A DNA stretch of 64,000 bases from Adiantum capillus-veneris (GCA_014529385.2 CM043953.1:83677838-83741837); one strand, 5' to 3'; counted from the first letter of the stretch, positions 46,427-58,326 are shown. Translations and numbers: made by a program. The notes: generated by a model not told the origin, from the sequence alone.

Positions 46427-47599
46427 ATGGAGCAAGAGCAACAGGGGGTTCGGTTTGATCCTGTCAGAATGCAAATGTTCCAAGCTTTTGCGGTGTTTAT
46501 GCAGTAGCAGCAAGCTGCGGAAAGGAGGGAGCTTTCCTCAACTAAAGCGCTTCAATATGTGGTGAAGAAAATGAACCAATTTAAAGGTAAATATGTATCG
46601 ATGTATCTTTATGGATATGTAAAGGAAATGGAGGTTCATCGAGTGCACGAAGCAGAGATGGTGCAAAGTTTTGAACTAGCTGTGGTTCCCAAGATCAGAG
46701 AGCATGTAAGGGGAATTATAAATGAGCATGGGGCAACTTGGGAAGCATTCAATTAGCCTTGAAAGAAGAGTATTTCATGGAAGACTCCGAAACGGTGACA
46801 AAGAGGACTTTTATAGAGTGGGTAGTTCGGCCAAAAGAGGGACTTTTGCCTACCAAACTGCTAAGGGAATTTGAACGCTGCTATGATCAACTTTCAAGGA
46901 CTGAGAAGGCTACCCCAAACTCACAGAAGACAGAGCTCTTTTTGTAAGCTGCAGGCAAAGAGATTCAAGAGAAGTTAGAGTTACTGCTTGAGTATAAGGA
47001 TGTGGAACAGGGCTTAAAGACTGACTGGAATGAGGTAGAAGATGCAATTTCACTGCTAGCCAAGCGACAAGGACGAAGAGACAAGATGATCATCAACCCT
47101 AGTCAAGCCTCCAAGTGTTCCTGAGAATCCCATGAAGCCTGTGATTGTGGTACCAAAGAGTGAAAAATCCATCCTCGATGATATTGTTAAGGGAATGCAA
47201 GAATTGAACTTAAAGCTTACAAGTCTAGAAGAGAATGGGAAACCATCAGGTCAATCTACAGTTCAACGACCTCAAAGCAGAGAAGTTTTTGTAAACAGAT
47301 GCATATGGTGTGATAGTACCGACCATGGAAGGAGGGATTGTGAAAGTTTCAATGATGCTTTGACACAGGAGCTTGTTTTCTTTAAAGATGGCAAAATTCA
47401 CTTAAGTAAAAGAGGTAAGCTCTTGGGTACAAACTTTGGCAAAGGTGAGATAAAGAAGCTAGTTGAGGACATGGCTACTAGCCATGCCATCTCAATGGTT
47501 GAGGCAGTCGCCTATAGGTTGAAGGTGGAACCTATTAAGCACAAAGGAGTCAAGGTTGGAGAAGAAGCATCTAATGGGATTGGAGAACGGTGGCCATGA
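46427..47599 (+). pseudogene. gypsy-3 gag with zinc knuckle
   Basis: ATG at 46427 starts MEQEQQGVRFDPVRMQMFQAF; a TAG interrupts the Gln-rich start. The helical body has HVRGIINEHGATWEAFN, stop, ALKEEYFMEDSETVT, LLREFERCYDQLS and KRQGRRDKMI. A frame change near 47110 leads to the knuckle C-IW-C-DSTD-H-GRRD-C at about 47300 and KIHLSKRGKLLGTNFGKGE. Domain order equals gypsy-1 gag, without its 216-bp duplication. Confidence 0.85.
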
Positions 47600-47648
47600 G
47601 CAATAGAGCCTGCTGTGATAGGTAAAATGACTAAAGAAGTTTAGGTTA

Positions 47649-48284
47649 TTGACTTATGCTTTATGGGCTGATCGTACAACTCATAGCTTAGTTACTGGTT
47701 ATATACCTTTTGAGTTGATGTATGGTCAGAAACCTATAATGGCAATTGAGGATGTAATTCCCACATGGAATGTATTGCCTTGGGAAGATGGAATGAGTAG
47801 GGAAGGCCTTCTTGCTTTGTGCATACAACAATTAGAAAGAAGGCCTCAAGATATTGAGATTGCAGTAGCACGATTAAGAGATGCATGGTTGAAGCATAAT
47901 GATAGATTTGATAAAAGGCACAGGCTGAGACCTATAGCTATTGAGGAAGGGGATTGGGTGTTGGTGTATGACAGTAGTCTTGATAACTAACATTCATCGA
48001 TAAGAAAGATTTCAAAGAGATGGTTTGGCCCTTATGTTGTTAAGCATGTACACGGGAATGCAACTTATACCTTGCATGAGTTGGATGGTATAGAAATGAA
48101 GATTCCCATTGCAGGGAAAAGAATTAAATTGTTCAAAACAAGAGGGATACAGATCCCTTTGTTTCACAAGAAAGTTAAAATGAAGGCTCTAATGAACATG
48201 TTATGGATGAGGCCCGAAGGAAAAAATGATGATGCACTGGACTTCACTGCAGTGATGATGAAATCCATATGTATGTTGACTTAA
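47649..48284 (+). pseudogene. gypsy-3 integrase C-terminal region
   Basis: It begins inside the integrase (YALWADRTTHSLVTGYIPFELM) immediately after gag, so the junction near 47600-47649 is the deletion scar of about 4 kb of pol. It continues with HRLRPIAIEEGDWVLVYDSS, a TAA at 47988, KRWFGPYVVKHV and IPIAGKRIKLFK, matching gypsy-1 at 2290-2800. Confidence 0.9.
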
Positions 48285-48338
48285 ATGAGGACTGAACCTA
48301 CAAAAGATATGTGTGGCACATGCCGAAGGATGAGCAGG

Positions 48339-48353
48339 TTTGGAGGGGGTGGA
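48339..48353 (+). other. gypsy-3 polypurine tract
   Basis: TTTGGAGGGGGTGGA immediately before the 3' LTR. Confidence 0.85.
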
Positions 48354-49390
48354 TGTCGTGTTGTGTCACGTTCATAATTTGAAACTAAATTATCCACCTC
48401 ACTCTCAATGAGTTTGCTATGTGGGACCAAATGCTATGATGTACATAGTGTGATATATGTGAAAATAGATGCCACGGTTGCAGCTCCGTATATACCTTGC
48501 GAGGATAGCGAAGCCCTCGACATGGAACTATGGCATGATTTTTAACATAAAGATATGCCTATTTTTCTTTAGAAATGTACAAATGTAAATTGTATCAAAG
48601 TGGCACGCTCGTTTTGCCTAGAAAGTTCAATGCGGGCGATCTCAACCAAAAACAGCAGGTTTCATGCATGGGCGGAAGAGATGCATGTAGAGTGCTTGGT
48701 AAAATGAGATTCAAGACAAAATTTTAGCCCAATGGGATTTTTCCAAAATTTTAGAGACTATTCCCAGCTCATTTGGGCTTTTTACGAGCAAAAAAAGGCA
48801 TTTTTGGGCTAAAAACGACCAAAAAAGGTCATAAAATGGTTAAAAAAGACCCAAAATTGGTAAAAAATGGCTCAAAATACAACATAACTCACGGTTCCAT
48901 GACTATGAGAAGTGAGGGAGCATTTTAGAAGAGGAATATTAGCACTACGAGCTCCTTTCTGAAGGGATACAAAGCCTGCACCTAAGGTATGCTAGTGCAG
49001 TCCCGTGTTGTTCCAACCCTGTATTCGAGGCTGTGAGGCCACCAATTAGGGTTTCCCTCTTCAAATAATCACTTGGGAATGAATAATGCAAATCTGATGC
49101 TTCTATAAAATGGCGACGATGGAGAAGTGAAGCGTCTGTGTAGGGTTTTTATCAGGGCGAAAGAGCAATGTAACTGTGTATTTGGCAGTGAGGCTACACC
49201 AAATCATCACACACACAAGAGTTTTGAGTCGATCTTGGTTATTTCTCAAAGAGAATCTTTCATGACTAGAGTTTTGTTCATTTTGAGTGTGTTTTTAGCC
49301 TCAAATCTTCTACGATTTGCTTGATTTTGCTGCGAACTCTCACAGTCCGAGGCCCGACGCTTTCCTAGCCGCACTCTGCACTTCTTGACA
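48354..49390 (+). repeat. gypsy-3 3' LTR
   Basis: TGTCGTGTTGTGTC to GCACTTCTTGACA, matching the 5' LTR with scattered substitutions and small indels. Confidence 0.9.
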
Positions 49391-50950
49391 ACAAGCTCAT
49401 TCCTCTGTTGATGGCAGCATCCCAACGGGCATCAAGCATCTTCTTTCCCTCTAAATCAGTCGCTTGTTGTATGGATCTAAGCTCTTTGAGTCTTCAACCC
49501 CTGCAGCCAGATCCTGAGCTGTGTAGGACATGAAATAGGGGGCTCTGAGTGTGTGGCACCCATACCCAATGCAAAAGACGCGTATAAAAAAATGTTTCTT
49601 AATCAAAATTAGTCTTTGTGTGTTTAGTGGGAGGGGGTTCCCACCACACAATCTTGTAATAACTTTCATTGCAAACAGTGGGAATTTTGCATTGTCTTCG
49701 GAGTATTCCTTGTGGTATATTATGATCTACCAAACAATAGTAAAACATTTATGGGCCGTAAGTGAGACGAGTACAATTGCCAAGTACTAGAATTGTTTCT
49801 AAAACCCTTTTTGTGGTTGAAACGCCCAATGTAGTGAGACAACACCGCATCCTTGCCTTGTACTCCAGTGACAAGCCCTTGCCATGAGCCTCCCACTCTT
49901 CTAAGGAAAGTGTTGTCATACACTAGCATCTGTCAACAAAAAGATTGATCATGATATTTTATTAGTGGGCCATCTCCAGTACCATCTGAATTCCATTAAA
50001 AATTACAATCTGATTCTCGTCCATTTCCAGCATCGACCTTCCCCACAAGTGAATAGACTGACTATTCATTACCTAAGCTCTGGGTGCCACGAGCCTACCC
50101 ATGTGTTCCAAGCCGAGTTGTTTTGTTGTCGATTGAAACTGCTAATTTGTTGGAAAATTGGCCTCTCCTGAATGTATCTTTGATCAGCTCTGCCACCTTG
50201 AAGTGAACTATGAGTCGTGGATAGCTATGTCAACAATAAGATGTTGGTCCCCTCCATCATCATCCAAAAATCCCATGTCTCCCTCACATAAATTTGCAAT
50301 TGTAGCTAGTCAGTAGTCGTCCTATATATTTAGCTCATGAATGATATCTGTGAGCAGAACGTAGTGGGTGTCGCCCGCCATAGCAAAGCTGGGAGCGCAA
50401 CTCAAAGGCAAAGTCACTTCCTTATTTGGGCTTTCTTGCTTGCACCCTAATGTTGCATCCGTAAGAGAAGCAAGAGTTAAGCCCGCATCAAATGTTTCCT
50501 TTAATACCTCTACCCACTCTTCCTCTAGGTCAAACTGCACCTCCACATCCTCTACCTCTTCCTCCAGCGCCAATGGACAACTACTGAAAGTTGTCTACAA
50601 ACCGGTGGTAGAATTCCACTAAGTGACACCTTTTTAAGTGCTTCATACACCTCTCTTGTACAAGCAGTGCATTGGAGGGTCACTTTTCTAGATAGCGATT
50701 CAGTCTCTTTTCCGCACTCTTGTCAGGGTCAAGGTCAGCTGGGTGCACATATCTCATGCCATCAATTTTCATGGAATTGTCACAAATGACTTCTTCATAC
50801 TGTTGCAAATGGGTTTGTAGATACTCAAATGAGACATCTATGATCCTCTGTATAGAAAACTCTACATTAAACATTCCTGATAGTTCTGGTGTATGATGAT
50901 GAGCAAGGGCGTTGTATAAGAACGTAAATAGTTTTTCTTCACATGTATCC
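49391..50950 (-). other. unrecognised minus-strand ORF cluster
   Basis: Open stretches with protein-like composition: 50680-51024 (FSIQRIIDVSFEYLQTHLQQ, MRYVHPADLDPDKSAEKRL), 50322-50573 (very acidic start EEEVEDVEVQFDLEEEW), 49720-49929 (MLVYDNTFLRRVGGSWQGLV) and a short one near 49400-49460 (EGKKMLDARWDAAINRG in another frame). All are on one strand and could be exons of one eroded gene. I recognise no domain. Confidence 0.3.
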
Positions 50951-50957
50951 TCACCCA

Positions 50958-51632
50958 CATCGTCTGTCTCCAAGACTATGATCCCCATGAATGAAAGTAA
51001 AAGCAAGCCAAAAATACTATTCAAAATTGGTATGTATTTGGTGCCATAACCAAGAGAATATCAAGTCTTGAGTATCCCTCAAGGTATCTATTGGCTTGGT
51101 TCTGTCCCGTGCTCTAATGTCATAATAGGTGACATCACTTGAGTTAGAACTAGGAAAATAGGGGCCCCAAGAATCTCCAAAGGGCCCAATTGGCTTGTTT
51201 TTGACCCAAGTTGAATTTATGCTATACCCACATCCATTCAAAATGGTGGATTGGAGCAGAGCATTTAATGTTATCAGTAAATGCTCTATATCCTTGGCCA
51301 CATCGTCTGTCTCCAGGACTATGATCCGCATGTCTGAAAGAAAAAGTAAGCCAAAACTACTATTCAAAATTGGTCTGTATTTGGTGTCATAACCAAGCAA
51401 ATATTGGGCCTGAAGTATCCCTCAAGGTCTCTATTTGTTTGGTTTTGTCCCATGCGCTAATGTCATAATAGGTGACATGACTAGAGTCACAACCAGGTGA
51501 ATAAGGGCCACAATAATCTCTGAAGGGCCTATTCGCTTGGTTCTGACCCTGAATTTACGTTGTACCCACGTCCATTCGGAACAGGTGGATAGGAACAGAG
51601 CATTTAATGTTATCAGTAAAAGATATAAAGGC
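50958..51632. repeat. 343-bp tandem duplication
   Basis: CATCGTCTGTCTCCAAGACT at 50958 and CATCGTCTGTCTCCAGGACT at 51301 start two copies that stay alignable to about 51300 and 51632 (both contain TTCAAAATTGGT, ATGTCATAATAGGTGACAT and GCATTTAATGTTATCAGTAAA). Minus-strand ORFs in both read similar peptides (IIVLETDDV). 51640-51838 has no recognisable feature. Confidence 0.85.
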
Positions 51633-51835
51633 CTACTCACTCACTATGCCCAAACATAGCATTGAATAACAACTTAGGCACGGTCACATAAAGAGTAATT
51701 ATTCCAACCATGTGGTGCGAGACTTCTAATCTTACCCTAATGACCACTCTTGGCCCTTGGAGTGTTGTTCCCCTTGTGATCTAACCCCGTAACATAGTGG
51801 CTTCGGTGTGCACACAGTTAACAACACACAGGCAG

Positions 51836-51838
<3 letters not shown>

Positions 51839-51906
<68 letters not shown>

Positions 51907-51917
51907 GGGGGGGGGGG
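51839..51917. repeat. (GA)n followed by poly-G
   Basis: About 29 GA units then 22 G residues. The following 51918-52619 contains no recognisable gene. Confidence 0.95.
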
Positions 51918-52619
51918 AGGGAGAAAGAACCTGTATCGAATGGCTCCGAGTTGGATGGTGATGTCGCACGTCGCTCAAAGCAAGAACCAAAAGGTGGCCA
52001 GGAGGAAGAGGACAACAAGGTAAAGGCAGGGGGGATAGCGATGCAGCAACAAAGGACTCAAACCAGTGGAGGTCGCTGAATGCAGGATCGCAAGAGGTGG
52101 CCAAGGGGAAGATCACAAAAAAGGCAAAGGCAAGGGCGATCTGTTTGTTCTACTTGGAGATGGAGATGGCGACTGCAACGGCGATTGGCGTCTGACTCTA
52201 AATGGTCACTCAAAAAAGACACGTGGGTTGTGCTCACAAGGACAACCAGTAATAAACGGGCTCAGATTCCTATGCAGTACAATCTACCAACCACAATCTT
52301 GGGTGTAATCATGGGCATAAGTGAATTTGTCACCCACACCAAGGTAAGCATTATAAGTTTAGAGGCAATACCCCCGCCAAACATTTTAACTATACCCTAG
52401 CCCCAGATGAGCACTCTTCTGCCTCTTTTTGCATCCTCTACTGCCCAACGTTTTTAGTCTGTCCCCGTCGAAGCTACATGGTAAGCAAACCATCTCTTTT
52501 GTGCTCCCAACCCTTTTTGTGAATCTCCTCCTACTCTCTAGTGCTCTTCCTTTTTGTGCATCCTCCTCTTACTCCTGTTCTATAGCGCTTTAGTGACGCA
52601 AAACTCTACACACAGTGAA

Positions 52620-53405
52620 GAGGTATGCTACTACACTTTTGTGCACTTGTATTTTTTGTGGTCATTACCAAGAAAATAACGAAAGTAAATCTCTATTCAT
52701 TGCACATGTTCGCTTGGTACTGACCATCATCTTTATTAATGATGTTTGCTATTACACTTTTCCAAGGTCAGTACCAAGCGAATAAGGGAATTCAAACTCT
52801 ATTCGTTGCACCTGTTCTCTTGGTACTGACCTCATAAAATATTAATGATGTTTTCTATTACACTTTTCTGAGGCGAGACCAAGCGAATAAGGGAAGGAAA
52901 ACTCTGTTCGTTGCACCTGTTCGCTTGGTACTCACCTCAAAAAATATTAATGATGTTTCCTATTACACTTTTCTGATGGCAGTACCAAGCGAATAAGAGA
53001 AGGCAAACTCTGTTCGTTGCACCTGTACGCTGGTACTGACCTCAAAAAATATTAATGATGTTTGCTATTACACTTTTCTGATGTCAGTAGCAAGCAAATA
53101 AGGGAAGGAAAAATTTGTTCGTTGCACCTGTTTGCTTGGTACTGCTTGGAAGAAAAACTCTGTTTGTTGCACCTATTCGCTTGGTACTCACCTCAGAAAA
53201 TATTAATGATGTTTTCTATTACACTTTTCTGAGGTTAGTACCAAGCGAATAAGGGAAAGAAAACTCTGTTCATTGCACCTGTTCGCTTGGTACTGACCAT
53301 CGTCTTTATTGATGATGTTTGCTATTATACTTTTCTACGGTTAGTACCAAGAAAGTAGAGGAAATACAACCGTATTTGGTGCACTTCTTCGCTTCGTGCT
53401 GACCC
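52620..53405. repeat. tandem array of ~106-bp palindrome-bearing units
   Basis: About seven units, phased on TTCGCTTGGTACTGACC at about 52710, 52814 (variant), 52920, 53026 (variant), 53130 (truncated), 53185 and 53282. Each holds TATTAATGATGTTT, CTATTACACTTTTCTGAGG, then AGTACCAAGCGAATAAGGGA and CTCTGTTCGTTGCACCTG. The 17-base start is the reverse complement of GGTCAGTACCAAGCGAA later in the unit, so each unit can form a hairpin. The first unit is diverged and the fifth is shortened. Confidence 0.9.
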
Positions 53406-53468
53406 TAGAAATCTTAAGTCCCTTGTGCAACAAATGACATGTCGTTTTGTGCTATGATATTTGTAGAG

Positions 53469-53832
53469 ATGCCTCGTGGAAAGGCCACACCTAGAAGGGA
53501 AACAGGTGACTCTTTGAATGCTCAAGCAAGAAGACGCAGATATGAAGCGCACAGAGGTGTACTACAAGAGCTGCGAAGGATCGAACGACACATGCAACCG
53601 GCCATTCCATTTCTTCCTTTTCAGCGAGTAGTGCAAGAGATTTGTGATCATTGGAGAGTGGGCATGCAATGGGCCAGCAACACACTTCTCTGCCTGTAAG
53701 AAATTGCAGAAGACTACATCATTGAATTCTTCAGTGATGGATATATCCTGGATGCCCATGAACACCATTGGAGACAGGGAATAGGGAACACACCCGACAC
53801 ACAAAACAAAGCCTCCCTACAGCTCAAGTAAT
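53469..53832 (+). pseudogene. histone-H3-like (CENH3-resembling) gene relic
   Basis: ATG at 53469 starts MPRGKATPRRETGDS, a short basic tail, then the histone fold: RRYEAHRGVLQELRRIERHM (N-helix, compare RYRPG...LREIR), FLPFQRVVQEI (the LPFQR signature of H3), QWASNTLLCL, a TAA at 53697 where Gln of LQE is expected, then EIAEDYIIEFFSDGYILDAH in the same frame. Trp before helix 2, AEDY and FFSD resemble CENH3 more than canonical H3. Sequence after the His is unrelated, so the C-terminus is lost. Intronless and next to the palindromic array. The H3 assignment is well supported; the CENH3 assignment is inference. Confidence 0.75.
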
Positions 53833-54099
53833 CACAGCACCGCTAACCTCTCAAACAACACCTTCAAATTGGCTAATTTGCACTAATGGATCCACCTTAG
53901 CACACATAACGACTATCCCATACCTTGCAACACAAATGCACCCACACTGCTCAACTCTCCCTTTCCAACTCACAAGGCACCCCGATTCTGCCCTCTTGGT
54001 AACACCCTTCAAGCTGCAGGCAAACCCTTTGCAAGCACTGGCAAATACACAAAGAGCGAGAGAAAAGGAGAGGGATGGGAAGAAACAACACAAGAAATA

Positions 54100-56017
54100 G
54101 GGGCAAATGCTTAGTAGTATTGCATTTTGAGATAGTACAATCAAGTATGAAGCTCCAATCGCAAGCTTACAATACTTAGGCTTTACAACCATTAATAACT
54201 CTCCTTGGCAAAAAAGCCCTCAAAACATCACTTCTATATCCTTTTATAATGCTTGGCTAAGGCTAAAAAGGAAAAAACAAGGAGCTAGCAAGCTCGTACA
54301 ATCAACTAAAGCTTCCTTTAGAAATTTTTTTGCATTGCCACCACTTGGCACATTTGATTTTTTTCGTATCTGCATGGTACCTCTCTCTACCCAATTTGGT
54401 CCCGGCTAGGCTTGCACTACCTTTTGGAAAAGCCCTTTTCTCTCTCTTTCTCTCTCTTTTTCCACCTCTTGCTTCTTGGCCTATGTGGCGAGTGGGATAG
54501 GTCACTGGACTTGCTGCTTGAAGCTTTTGAACTCTCTCTCTACCTCCTTCGCTGTCGGCTACTTGTCATGGGACACTCCCCTTGTTGAGCAATAGCGATA
54601 TCGCTATTGTGGGGGGTATCCCTTTACCTTCAAAAATATTCAGCCCTAGTGGGCACGGGCACGAGCACGGGCACGGGCCCCCTCAAGGCCGCCATCACTA
54701 TGATTCACCACAGCACCGCCGACTCTCGGCTGTCGCCGTGCCAGCGCGCCATTTCCCCAACCAAAATTGCCATGCTGCCGCCCGTGCAAGGCCGCATGCC
54801 ACCAAACACAGCGCCCTTTAGGGGCCACCATAGCCTCACCAAGGGAGCTGTTCTCATGCCTCCACACAAGACGATGGTCTTGAAGCCCTAGCCTATATAA
54901 TCTCGCATCCAAGCCCAGGTCTGCGCATATACGGGATTATTCCTGCCATGGGGCAATCCCAGATCAATCCACCTTTCCAAGGTTCCAAGACCCCCTTAAA
55001 ATCTTCAAAAAAAACCCATTTTTGCTTCCCAACTTGTAGTGCTTGCCAACTATCATCTGATGATTCGACTTCCAAGCAGTCAAGGCAAATTGAGACCTCA
55101 TATCTCCAGCTCCAAGCTGCACAACTCCCGCCTCATCAAAATTCTGGGAAGATCTCAAACCGAGGCCACAAAAAGTGAGAACTTTTATCTGCAATCAATC
55201 ACGAACAAATGCACCCCGACTTCAAACTGCTGCAACTTTCCACTTTGGGCTCTGTTTGATGTGCAGTGAATTCTTGCCAGCTCCATATGATGGATACCCT
55301 ACTCTAGAACCTTTTCAAGGCTCAAAAGACGCCAAATTGCATGATTCCCTAGGTGGTCAAGTGGGCACCAACCTAGCCCTCGGCAAAAATTCAACTGGCC
55401 ATAAAATGTCAACATCAGGGCTCCAATTTGCAATCTGAAAAGACGAGTGTGATGCATAAATAGATCACTACACATCTATACCCTGACACTTGTTTGGACC
55501 ACCTGCCTCCCTCTGCCCCGTCCCAGCAAAATCTGCAACACGCCAAACATTCAACCTCCAATATCTTGGGCTCCGTAGCTCTGTTTGATGAGCCGTCTAG
55601 ACCTGCTCCTTCAGCACTTCAAGCTCTACATTCTTGAACCCAAAGACTACATCTTGCATCTCCTTCACCTGCTACCCAAATTAGCCCCTTATGGAGCCTT
55701 CCTTGGCCTATAAACCGCATCAATCATACAGCTCCGCTACTACCTGTCAGCCCATGATCTTCCTAGCTGCTCCAGCATTTTGCCATGCTTCTACTAGCGT
55801 GCACATATATGCCCATGCCATCTTCTTTGGTCGACACACTTTGGCTGTACCATCATTGCTCACCCCCCAGTTGAGCATCTATGTTCAACCACATAGGATC
55901 TTTATGCCCCTACAAACTGCAAACGCTGAGCACGTTATGAGAAAACCCAAAAAACTTGACTGTATGTACATAGTTTTATTCCTAGCATATGAGAAGATTT
56001 CTTAGGTTGGTTGCCCA
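54100..56017 (-). repeat. putative gypsy-4 3' LTR
   Basis: It lies directly beyond the gypsy-4 integrase end. On the coding strand the purine run GGAGGGGGT is followed by TGGGCAACCAACC, a plausible polypurine tract and LTR start at 56017. It shares a palindrome (54590-54609) and CCGTAGCTCTGTTTGATGAG (55573) with the gypsy-1 LTR. The left edge is not defined because the partner LTR is outside the window. A TATA-like CCTATATAATC is near 54891. Confidence 0.5.
54590..54609. repeat. perfect 20-bp palindrome
   Basis: CAATAGCGATATCGCTATTG, sharing the TAGCGATATCGCTA core with the gypsy-1 LTR palindromes. Confidence 0.85.
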
Positions 56018-57260
56018 ACCCCCTCCATTAGAACGTGATGCACTGTTGACACCAACTCTCTCTTAAAATATAGCTTGAGACACACACCATTAACCCTATT
56101 CTTGAGAAAACAACCATCCATCCTCATTACTGCATAGGTACCATTGGGAAAGGCTTGATGGACTTTGTAAGGCCCTGTCCACTTCGTGTGAAAGGTGAAG
56201 TCAAGATAGCTCTCGTACTTCATCACTAGATTGCCCTTCTCAATCACCTTTTCTGGCAAATTTTGGTTGAACTTTGCCACTCTTTGCTCTCCTTGCTTCA
56301 CATAAAAATCTTTTGCTGCCTCACGATCCATCTTCAAATTTTCAAGACTTGTAATCCTATCCTGCAAAATATCTTGATGAGCTTTATCAATCTGCCACAA
56401 ACCTTTGAGAGCCCCTAACTGCACATGTACAAGTAGTACTTCTTCCTTGCCATATACCAACTTATAAGGAGTAAAGTTGGTAGACACCTTATATGAAGTC
56501 CTATAAGCCCAAAAAAATTTGTCAAGGTTAGATTCCCACCCTTCAACCTGCTGGTAGATGTACTTAGTATGCATCTTGACTATCTATCCATTGGCACTTT
56601 CCACCAAACCATTGCAGTGTGGATGGTATGGAGATGAAAATAGATCTTGAATCCCCAACTTTTCTACTAGGACACGCACCAACTTACCTCTGAACCCTTT
56701 TCCTCGATCCGATATAAGCACCCAAGGTACTCCAAAACAACGACAGCATATGCAATCAAAAGCAAACTAAGCAACAGTATGTGCATTTACCTCTTTGGCT
56801 GCTTTAGCCTCGACCCACCTAGTAAGGTAGTCTATGGCCACCACAACATACTTCTTATCGCTTGCTGACTTTGGAAATGGACCAACTGCATCCAAACCCC
56901 ACTTTTCAAAAGCATCATGTGCTATGATAGCCCCTTGCTTCTTGGCTACCAATCATCTTTCACCCATTACTTGGCACTGATGGCAGGTTTTGCACTATTA
57001 ATGCACATCTCGCACAACAGAAGGTCACCAAACCCACTTCTTAAGATACAAAACAAGACTTGATCCTTACCCTGATGTCCGCTCTCCTCGTGGCACTGCT
57101 CAAATACCATACCAATCTCCTCTTTGTAAAGGATTCAACGTAGCACTCCATCTCTATCGTGCATCATAAGATCTGATCCTATCAAAGTGAACTTTCGAGA
57201 TCTTTGAAAAACTCTCCTCTTTTGTAGCTTGAAAATCCCTTCAGAACATGGACCTGTACT
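56002..57260 (-). pseudogene. gypsy-4 integrase
   Basis: Segments in several frames. Zinc-finger region CHEESGHQGKDQ near 57110. Catalytic Asp in KWGLDAVGPFP (56900), second Asp in VLISDRGKGF and Glu in CNGLVESANG (56590-56720) are present, so all three catalytic residues survive. 56002-56574 holds FWAYRTSYKVSTNFTPYKLV and the C-terminal WTGPYKVHQAFPNGTYAV. Stops after HTVA and NG break it. Confidence 0.85.
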
Positions 57261-57736
57261 TCAGAAATCATCAATATCTTTTAAAGTCTCTCTACTTGCA
57301 TAAGTAGCTAGTGCCACAAACAAACTCAACACACGAGTCTGAACACGACTGCTAGCTAACCGATCTGCTTCTTGGTTTTGTTCCCTTTTCACATGTTTAA
57401 AATGCACCTTTTGAAAAACTTCAACAGCTTCTTTATAGAGAAAAACCAATTCTTGAGAGAACCCCTCTTTACCTGCCATTGGCCCAAAAGTTGTTTGATA
57501 ACCAACAGAGCGTCACCTTTCAATACCAACCTTGATATGCCAAACTCTATACATTGCTTTGGTCCCTGATGTAGAGTAAGATACTCCGTCTCATTGTTGG
57601 TATGCACCTCTTCTAAGTCGTAAACTTTGGAAAAAATGATTGTGCTGTGCGGATCTTGAATGACCACACACCAACTTGCTTTTTGTGTTACCCTTCTGCA
57701 AGCGCCATCAAACCACATAGTGAAGGCCCCTACCAA
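57261..57736 (-). pseudogene. gypsy-4 second (archaeal-type) RNase H
   Basis: FTMWFDGACRRVTQKASWCVV carries the first Asp, HTNNETEYLTLHQG the Glu and LKGDALLVIKQLL the next Asp. A frame change near 57400 leads to KRCILNM / FKHVKREQNQEADRLA, whose NQEADRLA contains the final Asp. Compare gypsy-2 33983-34755. Confidence 0.85.
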
Positions 57737-57895
57737 GTCTGGTTCCTCTTTGTCCTCCTCTCACAAAACCCTTGGTGGATAGATTGGTAACTTGACCTCC
57801 TTGTTGACTAGGATATCTTCCAAATGAGAATAACTCGTGTGGTCTATTTTGAATTCGAACTCAAACTCTTGAAGCTCTATCACCCATTGCATGAT

Positions 57896-58204
57896 TCACT
57901 TCCCTGGCTTCAAGTGTAGCACCACTTCATGTAAAATATTGTTAGCCATCAACACATAAAAATTACAAACAATCAAATACACTTTGAACTTCCTACAGGC
58001 GAAGACTAAAGCCATCACCCACTGTCCCTCTTCCCTATAAGCAGTTTCCCCTGGACTAATGACCCTGCTTTCGAAGTAAATAGGCTTGTAACTTCTCCCC
58101 ACCTTTTGTAGCAATACTGCTCCAATAGCCACCGTATCCACCGTCATAGCAATATACAAGTCATCCTCCTGGTTAGGAGAAGGCACACTGTAGGTAGCTG
58201 ACAT
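57896..58204 (-). pseudogene. gypsy-4 RNase H
   Basis: DLYIAMTVDTVAIGAVLLQK, KPIYFESRVISPGETAYREEGQWVMALVFACRKFKVY. YREEGQWVMALVFACRK corresponds to the conserved Y-x-x-x-E-x-x-x-L helix. The region 57737-57895 holds a linker in broken frame. Confidence 0.8.
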
Positions 58205-58326
58205 AGAATACCTTTCACTTTGTGAAATGCCTCATGAGATTCCTCATCCCATTGAAATCCATGCACCTGTTGAGCCCTTTTCTGAAGAGGGTAAACATAT
58301 TGAGACAACATCCAAAAGAAGCGGGA

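Larger units (their letters stand above)
45312..49390 (+). mobile_element. gypsy-3: internally deleted relative of gypsy-1
   Basis: LTRs 45312-46342 and 48354-49390 start TGTCATGT/TGTCGTGT and end CTTCTTGACA. The primer site matches that of gypsy-1. The internal 2 kb has gag, then directly the integrase C-terminal region, with protease, RT, RNase H and the integrase core gone. No target duplication is evident (GATTA before, ACAAG after), so one flank may have been rearranged. It is non-autonomous. Confidence 0.9.

Noticed and set aside
49127-49324. Repeated ORFs at 46079-46276 and 49127-49324
   Set aside because: Equivalent positions in the two gypsy-3 LTRs; no known domain.
53768-54192. ORFs on both strands after the H3-like relic
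   Set aside because: They extend from degenerate sequence into the putative LTR and have no recognisable motif.
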